Positions 1 through 6,708 of a DNA stretch of 40,337 nucleotides are shown one piece after another. Origin of the DNA: a virus; the IMG/VR virus record IMGVR_UViG_3300047472_000061, positions 1 through 40,337 of that record. The stretch is one strand, 5' to 3'. Position 1 is the first letter of the stretch, and each line of letters begins with the position of its first letter. The notes beneath the pieces were generated by a model. That model saw only the letters and a program-made list of their open reading frames with translations, had not been told where the DNA came from and ran no database searches. The position numbers and the translations under genes are program-made.

Positions 1-127
1 AATGGCATGAAGATTACGGCGATGTACTCTGGTGGACGTTCCCGATCCAGGAGCCGCCGTACTGCGGAAGCCCATTAGATATTGACTGGCCGGACTATCA
101 CACTCACTGGACACCGCTCGTGCTTCC
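1..127. repeat. Terminal direct repeat, left copy
   Basis: Bases 1-127 are identical to bases 40211-40337. The reading frame of the gene starting at 39721 continues without interruption when the two copies are collapsed. This shows that the sequence is circular or circularly permuted, with a unique length of 40,210 bp. A repeat of exactly 127 bases is what an assembler using k-mer 127 leaves on a circular contig, so this is probably not a biological terminal repeat. Confidence 0.95.
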
Positions 128-281
128 AGCAGCCCCAGCACCCAAGGAGGGAACAGAGAATAAATGTCCCGGATGCGGATCACACATGGTCCCACAATGG
201 GGTGGAGATGAAGGTCCCGATTCTCATTGGGAAGAGTGTCAGAACCCAGATTGCGATTATGAGGAAGGAGATAACCAATGA
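1..281 (+). CDS. C-terminal part of the gene crossing the join (zinc-finger-tailed unknown)
   Basis: Codons start at positions divisible by three, and the frame is open from base 3 to the TGA at 279-281. This is the 3' end of the gene that begins at 39721; joined, it encodes 256 aa. The tail has two Cys pairs (CPGC, then CQNPDC) about 25 residues apart, a probable zinc-binding knuckle. Before it is a Pro/Trp-rich stretch including WWTFPIQEPPYCG. The function is unknown. It overlaps the next start by ATGA (278-281), indicating translational coupling. Confidence 0.85.
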   Translation, partial: WHEDYGDVLWWTFPIQEPPYCGSPLDIDWPDYHTHWTPLVLPAAPAPKEGTENKCPGCGSHMVPQWGGDEGPDSHWEECQNPDCDYEEGDNQ

Positions 282-391
282 CACTTGAAACGGTGATTGT
301 GCCAGCGCTATTGTTCGTAGGCTGTTTTGGATTCTTCTGTGGGTACATGCAGGCGAAAATTAATTTAGACAGAAAGAAGGGCAACCAATGA
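278..391 (+). CDS. Small single-pass membrane protein
   Basis: This 37-aa ORF starts at the ATG overlapping the previous stop (ATGA) and ends in an ATGA overlap with the next gene. Residues about 5-24 form one hydrophobic segment (VIVPALLFVGCFGFFCG), followed by a charged tail (DRKKGNQ), so a single transmembrane helix with a cytoplasmic C-terminus is likely. The tight coupling on both sides supports it being real despite its size. The function is unknown. Confidence 0.6.
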   Translation: MTLETVIVPALLFVGCFGFFCGYMQAKINLDRKKGNQ

Positions 392-759
392 CACTCACAA
401 GGAAAGAGATACTGGCGATAAATCCGGGGCATGAACTGGACGCACTGATTGCTCATTATGTTTTTGGGTGGAACATACTTACAGACGGACGAATGGAATC
501 GCAAGACAAATTTGTAATTCGGTCTGTGCCTGAATATTCCACAGACATATCCGCAGCATGGGAATTACGAAAGGCTATGAAGGAATCGGGCTTCGATTTG
601 GCCTTGGAATCACTTAATGATTCTCTTAATGCCGGAGGAGATTTATACCATGCAAGATTTTTCAAACGGTTGGATGGCGATTACGGAGAGCATGACAGCG
701 AAGTGTCGTTTGAACATGCAATGGGTGTAGCTGCATTACTGGCGGTACTTAACTTATAA
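388..759 (+). CDS. Phage ABA-sandwich-type protein
   Basis: The product is 123 aa. The N-terminus (EILAINPGHELDALIAHYVFGW), the middle PEYSTDISAAWEL and the C-terminal ALLAVLNL match my memory of the small phage 'ABA sandwich domain' (BC1872-like) proteins: a conserved HELDALIA-type helix, a Tyr-Ser-x-Asp-Ile-x-x-Ala-Trp segment and a hydrophobic end. The family's molecular role is not established; it is usual in the accessory early block of Bacillota phages. It starts inside ATGA with the previous stop. A second, more divergent protein of this kind lies at 38050-38445. Confidence 0.65.
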   Translation: MTLTRKEILAINPGHELDALIAHYVFGWNILTDGRMESQDKFVIRSVPEYSTDISAAWELRKAMKESGFDLALESLNDSLNAGGDLYHARFFKRLDGDYGEHDSEVSFEHAMGVAALLAVLNL

Positions 760-773
760 GGGGGCAGAGACAC

Positions 774-956
774 ATGACTAAACACGATATTGTTTACGTT
801 TTGACTAACACGCTGCACGGAAAGGTGGAAATGGCAACCAGCAACGACTCAGAGGCATGGGCATTTTACCGGGATATGAAAGGAATTCGGCTTCAGGTGT
901 TCATGAATATGAATCTGATCGCAAACGTTGAGCCAATAGTATCAGCACTGGATTAA
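774..956 (+). CDS. Hypothetical protein, 60 aa
   Basis: A small ORF behind AAGGGGGCAGAGACAC. It has one Cys-free domain with strand-like VYVLTNTLHGKVE followed by a probable helix, and ends in Val-Ser-Ala-Leu-Asp. I recognise no family. It sits in a row of small co-directional ORFs with near-identical leaders, supporting expression as part of one early transcript. Confidence 0.6.
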   Translation: MTKHDIVYVLTNTLHGKVEMATSNDSEAWAFYRDMKGIRLQVFMNMNLIANVEPIVSALD

Positions 957-993
957 TTTAGGGGGCAGAGACCCCAAAGGGAGAGGATACAAG

Positions 994-1353
994 ATGGCAA
1001 AAGTACTTTTATCTGAAATTTCAGATGACACCATGTTGAGCTATGAAGATTCTCACGAAACGGTGACTGCGTTGGAACTTCGGCAGATGATAGCGGCCGG
1101 AGAAATAAAACCATTGGATCACACTTGGATAGTGGCAGAACCTAAAGTTTGGAAACCCGATGCTGAATACATGATTATCCAGTATATCGAAAATGAATAT
1201 CAAGATATGTACGAAGACTGGGATGAACGGGCGAATGACTGTATTAAGCCGGAACACATCGCAAAGATTCAGGCTGTGCTGGATGAAGCATTTAGTGATG
1301 GCCATGCCACACAGTACTGGATGCTCGATGGGCCAGATGTAATCATTGATTAG
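994..1353 (+). CDS. Hypothetical acidic protein, 119 aa
   Basis: It starts after GGGAGAGGATACAAG. The protein is strongly acidic, with clusters such as ENEYQDMYEDWDERAND around residues 70-86, and has a likely helical C-terminal half. There is no recognisable motif. Small acidic early phage proteins sometimes mimic DNA or bind host factors, but nothing here shows that specifically. Confidence 0.65.
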   Translation: MAKVLLSEISDDTMLSYEDSHETVTALELRQMIAAGEIKPLDHTWIVAEPKVWKPDAEYMIIQYIENEYQDMYEDWDERANDCIKPEHIAKIQAVLDEAFSDGHATQYWMLDGPDVIID

Positions 1354-1373
1354 GTATAAGGGGGAGAAGAGGA

Positions 1374-1718
1374 ATGGATAAAGTAACAGTAATGGTGATG
1401 CGCAATAAGACGAATGCAGAACGGTATCTTGCGGCAAACGCTGATGTTGGGGATTGGGATGATGAAAACCTGGATGTTACTTTGGCTGATATCCAGAATG
1501 CATACATGATTGTGCGCAAAGACAAACTCGCTCCAACAACCGCGGATTTCGAAGAGCATAAGAAATGGCATTCCGAACTGAAACGAGTACTTACTGAAAA
1601 GTGGGGGCCAGATCCGTTTATGTCGCTGGATTTTGAAGCAGTAAGCGAACATTACGAGCCGGTTAATGTTGAAATCACGCAAGAGCAACTTCAGTACGCA
1701 CAAGAACTGATGGAATAG
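1374..1718 (+). CDS. Hypothetical protein, 114 aa
   Basis: It is preceded by the shared leader GGGGGAGAAGAGGA. It starts MDKVTVMVMRNKTNAERYLAA, contains an acidic GDWDDENLDV segment, and ends in an amphipathic helix (ITQEQLQYAQELME). I recognise no family. Antisense frames are open here too, but lack ribosome-binding sites and conflict with the coupled + strand gene order. Confidence 0.65.
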   Translation: MDKVTVMVMRNKTNAERYLAANADVGDWDDENLDVTLADIQNAYMIVRKDKLAPTTADFEEHKKWHSELKRVLTEKWGPDPFMSLDFEAVSEHYEPVNVEITQEQLQYAQELME

Positions 1719-1737
1719 ATTGAGGGGGAGAAGAGGT

Positions 1738-1911
1738 ATGTTCATGAAAAAGGATCGGCAACTGTTAGAACTGGTTGAAAGCCAGACTAGAAGTATTGCT
1801 GCACTCACTATGGCATTGACTTCATGCCTTGCTGATGCAGGCCACATTGACGGAGATAAGGCAGCGGAGATATCGAAAGAACTCATGAAAATATATAACG
1901 TACGGAAGTAG
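1738..1911 (+). CDS. Hypothetical small helical protein, 57 aa
   Basis: The ATG at 1738 lies directly after GAGGGGGAGAAGAGGT and is chosen over an in-frame ATG at 1720, which lies within the leader itself. The protein starts MFMKKDRQLLELVESQTRSI and appears entirely alpha-helical, amphipathic and possibly oligomeric. The function is unknown. Confidence 0.6.
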   Translation: MFMKKDRQLLELVESQTRSIAALTMALTSCLADAGHIDGDKAAEISKELMKIYNVRK

Positions 1912-1926
1912 AGGGGGAGAAGAGGT

Positions 1927-2109
1927 ATGAGTCGAAAAGTTATTGTTCATACGTTCTATGCTGGCGGCAAATCTGTCTGTATATCTGAGTGGTATGAACC
2001 CCTTGATGAGTATCATTTGCGACAGAAAGCTGCTGAATTTAAGGAAAGAGGATACGGAGAAATAGACACGGTTACCGATACCACGGGTAGGCTTGTGAAA
2101 CTTTCATAA
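1927..2109 (+). CDS. Hypothetical protein, 60 aa
   Basis: It begins after AGAGGGGGAGAAGAGGT. The predicted pattern is strand-strand-helix-strand (KVIVHTFYAGGKSVCISEWYEP, then EYHLRQKAAEFKERGY, then IDTVTDTTGRLVKL), which looks like a compact globular domain rather than random sequence. No family is recognised. Confidence 0.6.
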   Translation: MSRKVIVHTFYAGGKSVCISEWYEPLDEYHLRQKAAEFKERGYGEIDTVTDTTGRLVKLS

Positions 2110-2128
2110 TTGAGGGGGAAAAGAGGAT

Positions 2129-2482
2129 ATGAGCGATAAAGTAAAACTGACGAAGGAACAAGCGGAAGTATTGGAAACCTTAAAGAAAACATGGAGTGAC
2201 ACCGAAATTGTGGCTGAACATGCGAACGAAGATGAATATTGGTCAGGAAGCAGCCTACCTTTAAACGAAATTGACCTTGATACCCTTATCAAATCTTTGT
2301 ACATCGGATATGAAATTATACAAACCCCAGAAAAACAGATGCTGGATTCGTTTGAAACCTATATGGGGTATGACGGTGACTACGGCGGATCAGTTGAGGA
2401 AATAAACGCATTTCAGGCAGGCATGATCACTGTACTGGACATTATCAAAATGAAAGTCGCAGGGATAAATGCGCCGAAATAA
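2129..2482 (+). CDS. Phage protein, 117 aa (possibly DUF1642-like)
   Basis: It opens with LTKEQAEVLETLKKTWSDTEIVAEH, has a central LPLNEIDLDTLIKSLYIGYEI and a C-terminal ITVLDIIKMKVAGINAPK. The LTKEQAE start and the 'L..L..DTLIKALYIGYE' helix are features I associate with DUF1642-type small proteins of Bacillota phages; the match is from memory and uncertain. It is the last gene of the leader-repeat cluster and is followed by the structured element at 2487. Confidence 0.6.
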   Translation: MSDKVKLTKEQAEVLETLKKTWSDTEIVAEHANEDEYWSGSSLPLNEIDLDTLIKSLYIGYEIIQTPEKQMLDSFETYMGYDGDYGGSVEEINAFQAGMITVLDIIKMKVAGINAPK

Positions 2483-2486
2483 TTCA

Positions 2487-2555
2487 TAGGCCGGAGGCCA
2501 TCTATCGACAGAATAATCCCAGCGCAGCGGGGGCCGGAACAGGTCTGGCTCCCCA
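2487..2555 (+). ncRNA. Two-hairpin RNA element, copy 1 (E1)
   Basis: This is an intergenic element with a second copy at 39008-39073. The shared skeleton is AGGCC-GNA-GGCC, about 14 nt, GAATAA, a CCCA(stem)GNA(stem)GGGGGCCG hairpin and AACAG. In this copy hairpin 1 is GGCC-GGA-GGCC and hairpin 2 is CCC-A-GC-GCA-GC-GGG. In the other copy hairpin 2 is CCC-A-GGC-GTA-GCC-GGG, so both sides changed together, which supports a base-paired RNA. All four loops are GNA triloops. No known class is recognised. It precedes the start at 2578 by about 25 nt, so it could act in the leader of that gene. Confidence 0.6.
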
Positions 2556-2577
2556 TAAAGAAAGGAACAACAAACCT

Positions 2578-2748
2578 ATGATCAACTGGATCAAGTTTAA
2601 CGTAAATCAAATCAATGATTATCCCGTACTAGTCACATGGTCCGGCAATGCCAAACTGATCCACAATCGGAAGTGGTTTGTAGATAACTATCACCTACCG
2701 ATTACCCATTATGGATATATCAACCTACCAGGGGAGGAAGACAAGTGA
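2578..2748 (+). CDS. DUF551-like protein, 56 aa
   Basis: It starts at ATG 2578 (MINWIKFNVNQINDYPVLV) and ends ITHYGYINLPGEEDK. The N-terminal INWIK and the C-terminal 'THY..INLP' are the hallmarks I associate with short DUF551 proteins in phages; their function is unknown. GAAAGGAAC about 10 nt upstream serves as ribosome-binding site. The stop overlaps the GTG of the next gene (GTGA). Confidence 0.65.
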   Translation: MINWIKFNVNQINDYPVLVTWSGNAKLIHNRKWFVDNYHLPITHYGYINLPGEEDK

Positions 2749-2993
2749 AGAAAGCAGATATCCAAGTAGGCGTAACCTACCATAACGGGAAAACGGGCAT
2801 CCGATCGTACTCAGCACGGAAGGTCGTTGAATTAGGTGTCGCATACCGAGATTGGATGTACGGGGTTATGCATGACGGCGTTAAATATGAGCAAATCGCT
2901 GGTCCATATAAAGGCCAAATATGCACAATTAATTCTAAGGCGTTCAGTCAATGGGCCAAAGGACCGGTAGGGGAGGAAACAGACAATGTCTGA
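2745..2993 (+). CDS. Hypothetical protein, 82 aa
   Basis: The GTG start overlaps the preceding stop and has AGGGGAGGAAG just upstream. The fold is probably small and beta-rich (VGVTYHNGKTGIRSYSARKVVELG, then YGVMHDGVKYEQIAGPYKGQICTIN, then AFSQWAKGPV), reminiscent of SH3-like small phage proteins. No function is assigned. Confidence 0.65.
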   Translation: MKKADIQVGVTYHNGKTGIRSYSARKVVELGVAYRDWMYGVMHDGVKYEQIAGPYKGQICTINSKAFSQWAKGPVGEETDNV

Positions 2994-3348
2994 ACTGATA
3001 GACGCTAATAAGATCAAACAGCACGTGTTGGAGAATTGGGAAATGGAACGGAATGCGGGAACGGATCATGCGGGCATTCGTGCTGAAGTTTGGTCAGAAT
3101 TAAATAATGCATTGCAGACAGATATATTTGACCACACACCACCAGTACATCCAGACATCAAGCCAGGGGATAGAGTAAATGTTGTAAAGTCGGTGCAGTG
3201 GGATTTTCTCCAGGATGTCAGAGTTAACAGTATAGTGGATAACCACTTTGGAAGATTTGCAAATCTTGAATACGAAGGAAAGGAATATACCATCAAAATT
3301 GAAAGACTGGAGGTAATAACCGATGATCAGCCAACAAAAGAAGCATAA
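2986..3348 (+). CDS. Hypothetical protein, 120 aa, KOW/SH3-like C-terminal half
   Basis: The start overlaps the end of the preceding gene; GGGGAGGAAACAGACA is the ribosome-binding site. Residues 1-45 are helical. Residues about 58-110 (IKPGDRVNVVKSVQWDFLQDVRVNSIV through YTIKIERLEVI) show the GDRV-type opening of small SH3-like barrels. It may be a nucleic acid or protein binding module; this is not proven. Confidence 0.65.
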   Translation: MSELIDANKIKQHVLENWEMERNAGTDHAGIRAEVWSELNNALQTDIFDHTPPVHPDIKPGDRVNVVKSVQWDFLQDVRVNSIVDNHFGRFANLEYEGKEYTIKIERLEVITDDQPTKEA

Positions 3349-3646
3349 GCGCGTCACCTCTTTGCCAGTAGTATCATCCTTTCCACCACCCAACCGCGAG
3401 ACAGTCCACAGCGAGGTCACCACATACGTCCTTACCGCGGAACAACTAGCAGATGTGATAGAAAAGTACGGGCCACCCACCCGCCCATACGGAAGCTATA
3501 GCAGCATAGCGACACCGCCAACACGCCAGCAGGGAGGTGCCAAGCGTGGTGCAGTTCGAGATAAAAGTAAAACCGATGGGAAGCGTAAGAATGACGCAAA
3601 AGGGAAAGTGGAAGGACCCGGCAGCACAAAGGTATCTGGACTATAA
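3323..3646 (+). CDS. Hypothetical protein overlapping the resolvase start
   Basis: The ATG at 3323 overlaps the end of the previous gene. The first 70 residues look like genuine coding (VTTYVLTAEQLADVIEKYGPPTRPYGSYSS); the last third is rich in Lys, Arg, Gly and Ser and lies out of frame over the first 100 bases of the RusA gene. The annotated C-terminus may be real, or may reflect loss of an earlier stop. The function is unknown. Confidence 0.5.
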   Translation: MISQQKKHKRVTSLPVVSSFPPPNRETVHSEVTTYVLTAEQLADVIEKYGPPTRPYGSYSSIATPPTRQQGGAKRGAVRDKSKTDGKRKNDAKGKVEGPGSTKVSGL

Positions 3647-3950
3647 GCGATTACTAGGGTACGAAGCGAGGAAATACATCAAGACACCGTTACAGCGCCC
3701 TATCATCGTCACTGCGGACTTTTATTATCAGATCCCGGCATCATATAGTAAAGCCAAACGGACGCTCATACAGGAAGGCAGGCTACGTCCAGTGGTCAAG
3801 CCGGACATCGACAACGCTGCGAAAGGAATTATGGACTCGCTAAACAAGATAGCTTACCTGGATGACAACCAAGTGGTCGGACTTATCACGAATAAGTACT
3901 ATGCAGACGAACCTAAGATTGTTATCAAAATCGAGGAGTGGATCGCATGA
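3546..3950 (+). CDS. rusA: RusA-family Holliday junction resolvase
   Basis: The 134-aa protein cuts four-way DNA junctions so that branched phage replication or recombination products can be packaged. It contains the RusA signature KPDIDNAAKGIMDSLN (Asp87 and Asp89) and a following YLDDNQV (Asp106/107), corresponding to the three catalytic aspartates of the family; the basic N-terminus and length also fit. Start choice: GGGAGG at 3532-3537 is correctly spaced from GTG 3546, whereas GTG 3537 overlaps the Shine-Dalgarno sequence. It probably works with the DUF1071 annealing protein encoded at 32845. Confidence 0.9.
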   Translation: MVQFEIKVKPMGSVRMTQKGKWKDPAAQRYLDYKRLLGYEARKYIKTPLQRPIIVTADFYYQIPASYSKAKRTLIQEGRLRPVVKPDIDNAAKGIMDSLNKIAYLDDNQVVGLITNKYYADEPKIVIKIEEWIA

Positions 3951-4144
3951 GAGCAGCATGGATTAACCTTGGAAACACATACTCGCTGGTGGACGACTGT
4001 GGAGACCATAGAGGCACGATCATCACCTTGGACAAGCAAACACACCAGCGGAGCTTACGGGCGCTGTATGAGCCTCCTGTGGTCGTATACACGGAAGGAA
4101 GCAAGATCCTGCGCAAAGGTGAGATTGATCGCAAAACGGCATGA
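3947..4144 (+). CDS. Hypothetical protein, 65 aa
   Basis: The start overlaps the rusA stop as ATGA. The sequence looks beta-rich (WINLGNTYSLVDDCGDHRGTIITLD, then YEPPVVVYTEGSKIL). It is the last gene before a promoter-bearing gap. No family recognised. Confidence 0.6.
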   Translation: MRAAWINLGNTYSLVDDCGDHRGTIITLDKQTHQRSLRALYEPPVVVYTEGSKILRKGEIDRKTA

Positions 4145-4180
4145 TTAAATCTATGAAAACGTGAGAAAACGGAAGATATT

Positions 4181-4211
4181 TGTACAATAGTCGCGGGAAA
4201 TAGTGTATAAT
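4181..4211 (+). promoter_or_regulatory. Putative promoter before the 4253 gene
   Basis: A consensus -10 hexamer TATAAT lies at 4206-4211 in the only sizeable gap of this block (4145-4252). TACAAT lies 17 bp upstream as a weak -35, with an overlapping TTGTAC farther away. An AT-rich stretch follows and then GAGGGG before GTG 4253. It is a reasonable candidate for a middle-gene promoter; the -35 is poor, so an activator may be needed. Confidence 0.45.
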
Positions 4212-4252
4212 ATAGGTAATAATTAATAATATGACCGAAAAGAGGGGTATTC

Positions 4253-5317
4253 GTGGAAATATCGGAATTGCAGACACTGATTGACCAGAAACAGTATGAG
4301 TTGAACACGGAGAATCAACGCGGCGGACTGAAGGACAGCGGCAAGGTAGCTACTCTTGAATTGGAGATTGCAGAACTCAACAAGCAGATCGAGGAACTGA
4401 ACCAAGCTGCCATCCAGGCATCGGTTACAACTGAGGTTTCTAAGTTCATGAGTACACTGGATTTCGAAGGTGTGGATCCGAAGGACCTATTCTTGAACTA
4501 CACTGAAGAAAAGGCCGGAGCGTCTTATGACTACGTAAACGCCGTAATTCAGAACGCTGTATCAAAAATGAAACAGGCCGAGCTTGCCAATACGAATACA
4601 CTCGAAGCTACGATTGCTGCGTTGCAGGAGAAATACAACCAATCTGAAGCAGCGAATGAGCAGCTTAACTTGGAACTAAGCAATAAAACGCTGGAAATCG
4701 CAGACCTGAACAGTCGGATTACCAACGCCACGCGGTTGCTGGATGAAGAAAAGTCCGAGGTAGAGCGTCTGAACAGTCAGGTGGATGATCTTCGCAAGGA
4801 AATTGCTATCGGTGCGGCTGCGGCGACAAAGGTTGTGGAAGTGGATGTACGGAGCGCCAGGGAGATTTGGGAAGAAGAACGCAGGAAAGAAGAAGATGCT
4901 AAGCCAGCTATTTATAACATTCACTGGAAAGACGACTTGCGAAGAGATGTGTACGTGGCAATTCTGGCTGCAACGGACGAAACAATTGAATTCCCTCACT
5001 ATGAAATGAACGGAAATATTAAAGCACCAACGACCATGAAAGGTAAGTACCGGGTGGTGACCAGCGAAGAAGCGCCATCGTTTCGAACCGTCACCGTGGA
5101 AGTACAAGACCCCGAATATAGTGATGCGGATAATACACACGATACTACCGACGAGGTAGCTTATACCGCACCTGCCTTTCGTGATACAGAGGAAGACGGG
5201 GCAACCGGTGGATTGGATCAAGCAGACGCTGGTAGCACGGTGGCAGGAGCGACAGTTGAAGAAAGACTCACGGCGCTCGAGTTAGCGGTATTTGGTACAG
5301 CGAGGGAGGCAGCTTAG
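4253..5317 (+). CDS. Coiled-coil phage protein, 354 aa
   Basis: The GTG start is preceded by GAGGGG. Residues 1-55 and about 105-185 form long heptad-like coiled coils (ELEIAELNKQIEELNQ; LNLELSNKTLEIADLNSRI; EVERLNSQVDDLRKE). A globular segment follows around 200-285 (AREIWEEERRKEEDAKPAIYNIHW; LRRDVYVAILAATDETIEFP), then an acidic Thr/Asp-rich linker and a C-terminal EERLTALELAVFG helix. There are no catalytic motifs. Its place between the nuclease block and the late activator suggests an early or middle role; structural use cannot be excluded. Confidence 0.7.
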   Translation: MEISELQTLIDQKQYELNTENQRGGLKDSGKVATLELEIAELNKQIEELNQAAIQASVTTEVSKFMSTLDFEGVDPKDLFLNYTEEKAGASYDYVNAVIQNAVSKMKQAELANTNTLEATIAALQEKYNQSEAANEQLNLELSNKTLEIADLNSRITNATRLLDEEKSEVERLNSQVDDLRKEIAIGAAAATKVVEVDVRSAREIWEEERRKEEDAKPAIYNIHWKDDLRRDVYVAILAATDETIEFPHYEMNGNIKAPTTMKGKYRVVTSEEAPSFRTVTVEVQDPEYSDADNTHDTTDEVAYTAPAFRDTEEDGATGGLDQADAGSTVAGATVEERLTALELAVFGTAREAA

Positions 5318-5330
5318 GCTGCTTTTCTCC
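5308..5330 (+). terminator. Possible weak intrinsic terminator
   Basis: GCAGC-TTAG-GCTGC (5309-5322) is followed by TTTTC and overlaps the stop codon of the 4253 gene. The stem is only five perfect pairs, so termination would be partial. Confidence 0.4.
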
Positions 5331-5332
5331 TT

Positions 5333-5773
5333 ATGCAGGTAAGAGACAGAGTCCGGCACAAGTCAGGATTAACGGGACGTATCATGAGTATCACAGAATG
5401 GGTATATGTATGGATAGACGGTACGAGGACGACATTACCTTATTATGCGAGTAGCCTGGAAGTGATTAAGGAGGGTAAGCGCATGAAACCGGAAGATATA
5501 CAGGTTGATCTTGAATATCCAAGGTCAGATGATAGGCCAGAAGGTGTACGAATAGATTTGAGCGATGTTAGGGCATCCGATGGTATAAGAGTATCATATG
5601 ATTTTGTGAGAGACGGATGGTCAATTCAGCAGCCTAAAACAACACGCCCATGGATTGAAGATAATACGTATGGACTTCATGAGGACTGGATTGAAACAGC
5701 ATTCGTACAATCATGGCCGTTTGGTGATGGGACAGTGTTTATTGAGAAGGATGGTACCAGTAGAACGGAGTAA
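5333..5773 (+). CDS. Hypothetical protein, 146 aa, with a strong internal start
   Basis: The ORF from ATG 5333 (MQVRDRVRHKSGLTGRIMSI) lacks a good ribosome-binding site and its first 50 residues look like an SH3-like module. An in-frame ATG at 5483 is preceded by AAGGAGGG with ideal spacing and would give a 97-aa protein (MKPEDIQVDLEYPRSDD). Either the long form is a fusion of two formerly separate small proteins, or the shorter form is the main product. No function recognised. Confidence 0.6.
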   Translation: MQVRDRVRHKSGLTGRIMSITEWVYVWIDGTRTTLPYYASSLEVIKEGKRMKPEDIQVDLEYPRSDDRPEGVRIDLSDVRASDGIRVSYDFVRDGWSIQQPKTTRPWIEDNTYGLHEDWIETAFVQSWPFGDGTVFIEKDGTSRTE

Positions 5774-5800
5774 TTCATATTATCTATAGGGGGGATAACC

Positions 5801-6220
5801 ATGAACTGGAAGGAGTCATACAACGACATATGCAGTGAGCTGCGGATCGTGCAGATACATCAACTGGAGATCCAACGAAGATTTGACATAGTGAAACGTG
5901 TGATGTGGTCAGGCAGCATACCATCATCAGGAGGATATTGCCATATACCTTTAGATAAAGGGCTAGAGAAGTATGATGATATCGTTGCGGAATATCGTGA
6001 GGTTGAAGAGGAGATAACAAGATTGTTGAGCGTAAAGGCTACAATGGAATCCGAAATGCTGAAATTCAACGGACTTGCAAATGTAATACAGTCCAAACGA
6101 ATGCAAGGAATGAATTACTATCAAATCGCTGAAGAATTGGGCTATAGCTACCACTACATCCGAAACTACATGAGTAAAAAAGGTTGCAAAGAGGGTGCAA
6201 CAAGTGCAAAGGCATCGTGA
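5801..6220 (+). CDS. Late-gene activator, ArpU/RinA/sigma-70-region-4-like
   Basis: The 139-aa protein starts after AGGGGGGATAACC. The first half is helical coiled coil; the C-terminal part (about 105-132) is a clear helix-turn-helix: SKRMQGMNYYQIAEELGYSY followed by HYIRNYMSKKG, like the region-4-type domains of ArpU/RinA/Xpf late regulators. Its size and its place immediately before the terminase operon fit those regulators, which activate the packaging and structural transcript. The target promoter could lie in the structured gap that follows. The call rests on context plus the HTH. Confidence 0.7.
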   Translation: MNWKESYNDICSELRIVQIHQLEIQRRFDIVKRVMWSGSIPSSGGYCHIPLDKGLEKYDDIVAEYREVEEEITRLLSVKATMESEMLKFNGLANVIQSKRMQGMNYYQIAEELGYSYHYIRNYMSKKGCKEGATSAKAS

Positions 6221-6236
6221 TATTATAGTAATATGA

Positions 6237-6620
6237 GGAATTGGCGACCAGTGACGCGCGGACTGCCCCTGTCGCCGATTCCCCAACACTCCCTCACTGG
6301 ACAATCTCATTACTCGGCGCCGGGAGATCGGCGCTACTCTTTTAGCAACAACCACACACCGCGAAAGGGACAGACTCACCCCAAGTGGTGGTGTGGATAT
6401 GCATATATGATGTGGTGGCGTAATAAACGCTAGGTAATCCCATTACGCAAACAAAGGGAGCAGCCGAAAGGCAAAAGCAAAGTTTGCCCACATTAAACAC
6501 AGCAGCCCCAGCGGACCGGGGATATGAGGCAGGAAAAGTTAGGACCGTCCCTATGCTGGCTCGGGTTATCCAGTACATAGTATCAAAGAGAGTGATGGCA
6601 TACGCCGTTGCTCTTTTTTG
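6237..6620 (+). ncRNA. Candidate structured non-coding RNA upstream of terS
   Basis: The gap 6221-6708 holds no convincing gene but many consecutive helices. There is a perfect 12-bp stem 6237-6248/6271-6282 (GGAATTGGCGAC with GTCGCCGATTCC, one G-U) enclosing CAGT/ACTG. GCGCC/GGCGC is at 6317-6334. A roughly 9-bp CCACACACC/GGTGGTGTGG stem is at 6351-6396. GGCAAA/TTTGCC is at 6471-6488. CCAGC-GGAC pairs with GTCC-GCTGG over about 6507-6560. A 12-bp intrinsic terminator ends the array. A series of stems ending in a terminator is the build of a discrete ncRNA. Alternatives are a late leader, or a pac/cos recognition region for the adjacent small terminase; these can coexist. Confidence 0.5.
6586..6619 (+). 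terminator. Strong intrinsic terminator before terS
   Basis: GAGAGTGATGGC (6588-6599), loop ATAC, then GCCGTTGCTCTT, pair over about 11-12 bp with a few G-U pairs, followed by TTTTTTG. It would end transcripts from the upstream structured region or insulate the late operon. Confidence 0.8.
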
Positions 6621-6708
6621 TTTTATCTCTGCATCGAGTAAGACCGAATAGGCTTAACGAAGTGGAGGCCGGATAAGGGTTATATCAATTTTCGAGGTGG
6701 TGAGATAG

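Larger units (their letters stand above)
755..2128 (+). repeat. Repeated purine-rich gene leaders
   Basis: The short gaps before the starts at 774, 994, 1374, 1738, 1927 and 2129 carry variants of one leader. The core GAGGGGGAGAAGAGG, nearly adjacent to ATG, is almost identical before 1374, 1738, 1927 and 2129 (1357-1372, 1721-1737, 1911-1926, 2112-2127). GGGGGCAGAGAC occurs before 774 and 994. They serve as ribosome-binding sites, but the similarity extends beyond what Shine-Dalgarno pairing needs. It suggests that these small genes were added as cassettes or arose by duplication of a gene plus its leader. Confidence 0.6.

Noticed and set aside
1021-1886. Long minus-strand ORFs antisense to the small early genes
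   Set aside because: No ribosome-binding sites, and composition rich in Ile/Phe/Leu/Ser/Cys as expected for antisense of acidic genes; the + strand genes have leaders and coupled starts.
2487-2555. Known self-cleaving ribozyme (hammerhead, twister, HDV-like)
   Set aside because: The conserved cores (CUGANGA...GAAA for hammerhead; HDV double pseudoknot; twister loops) are not present.
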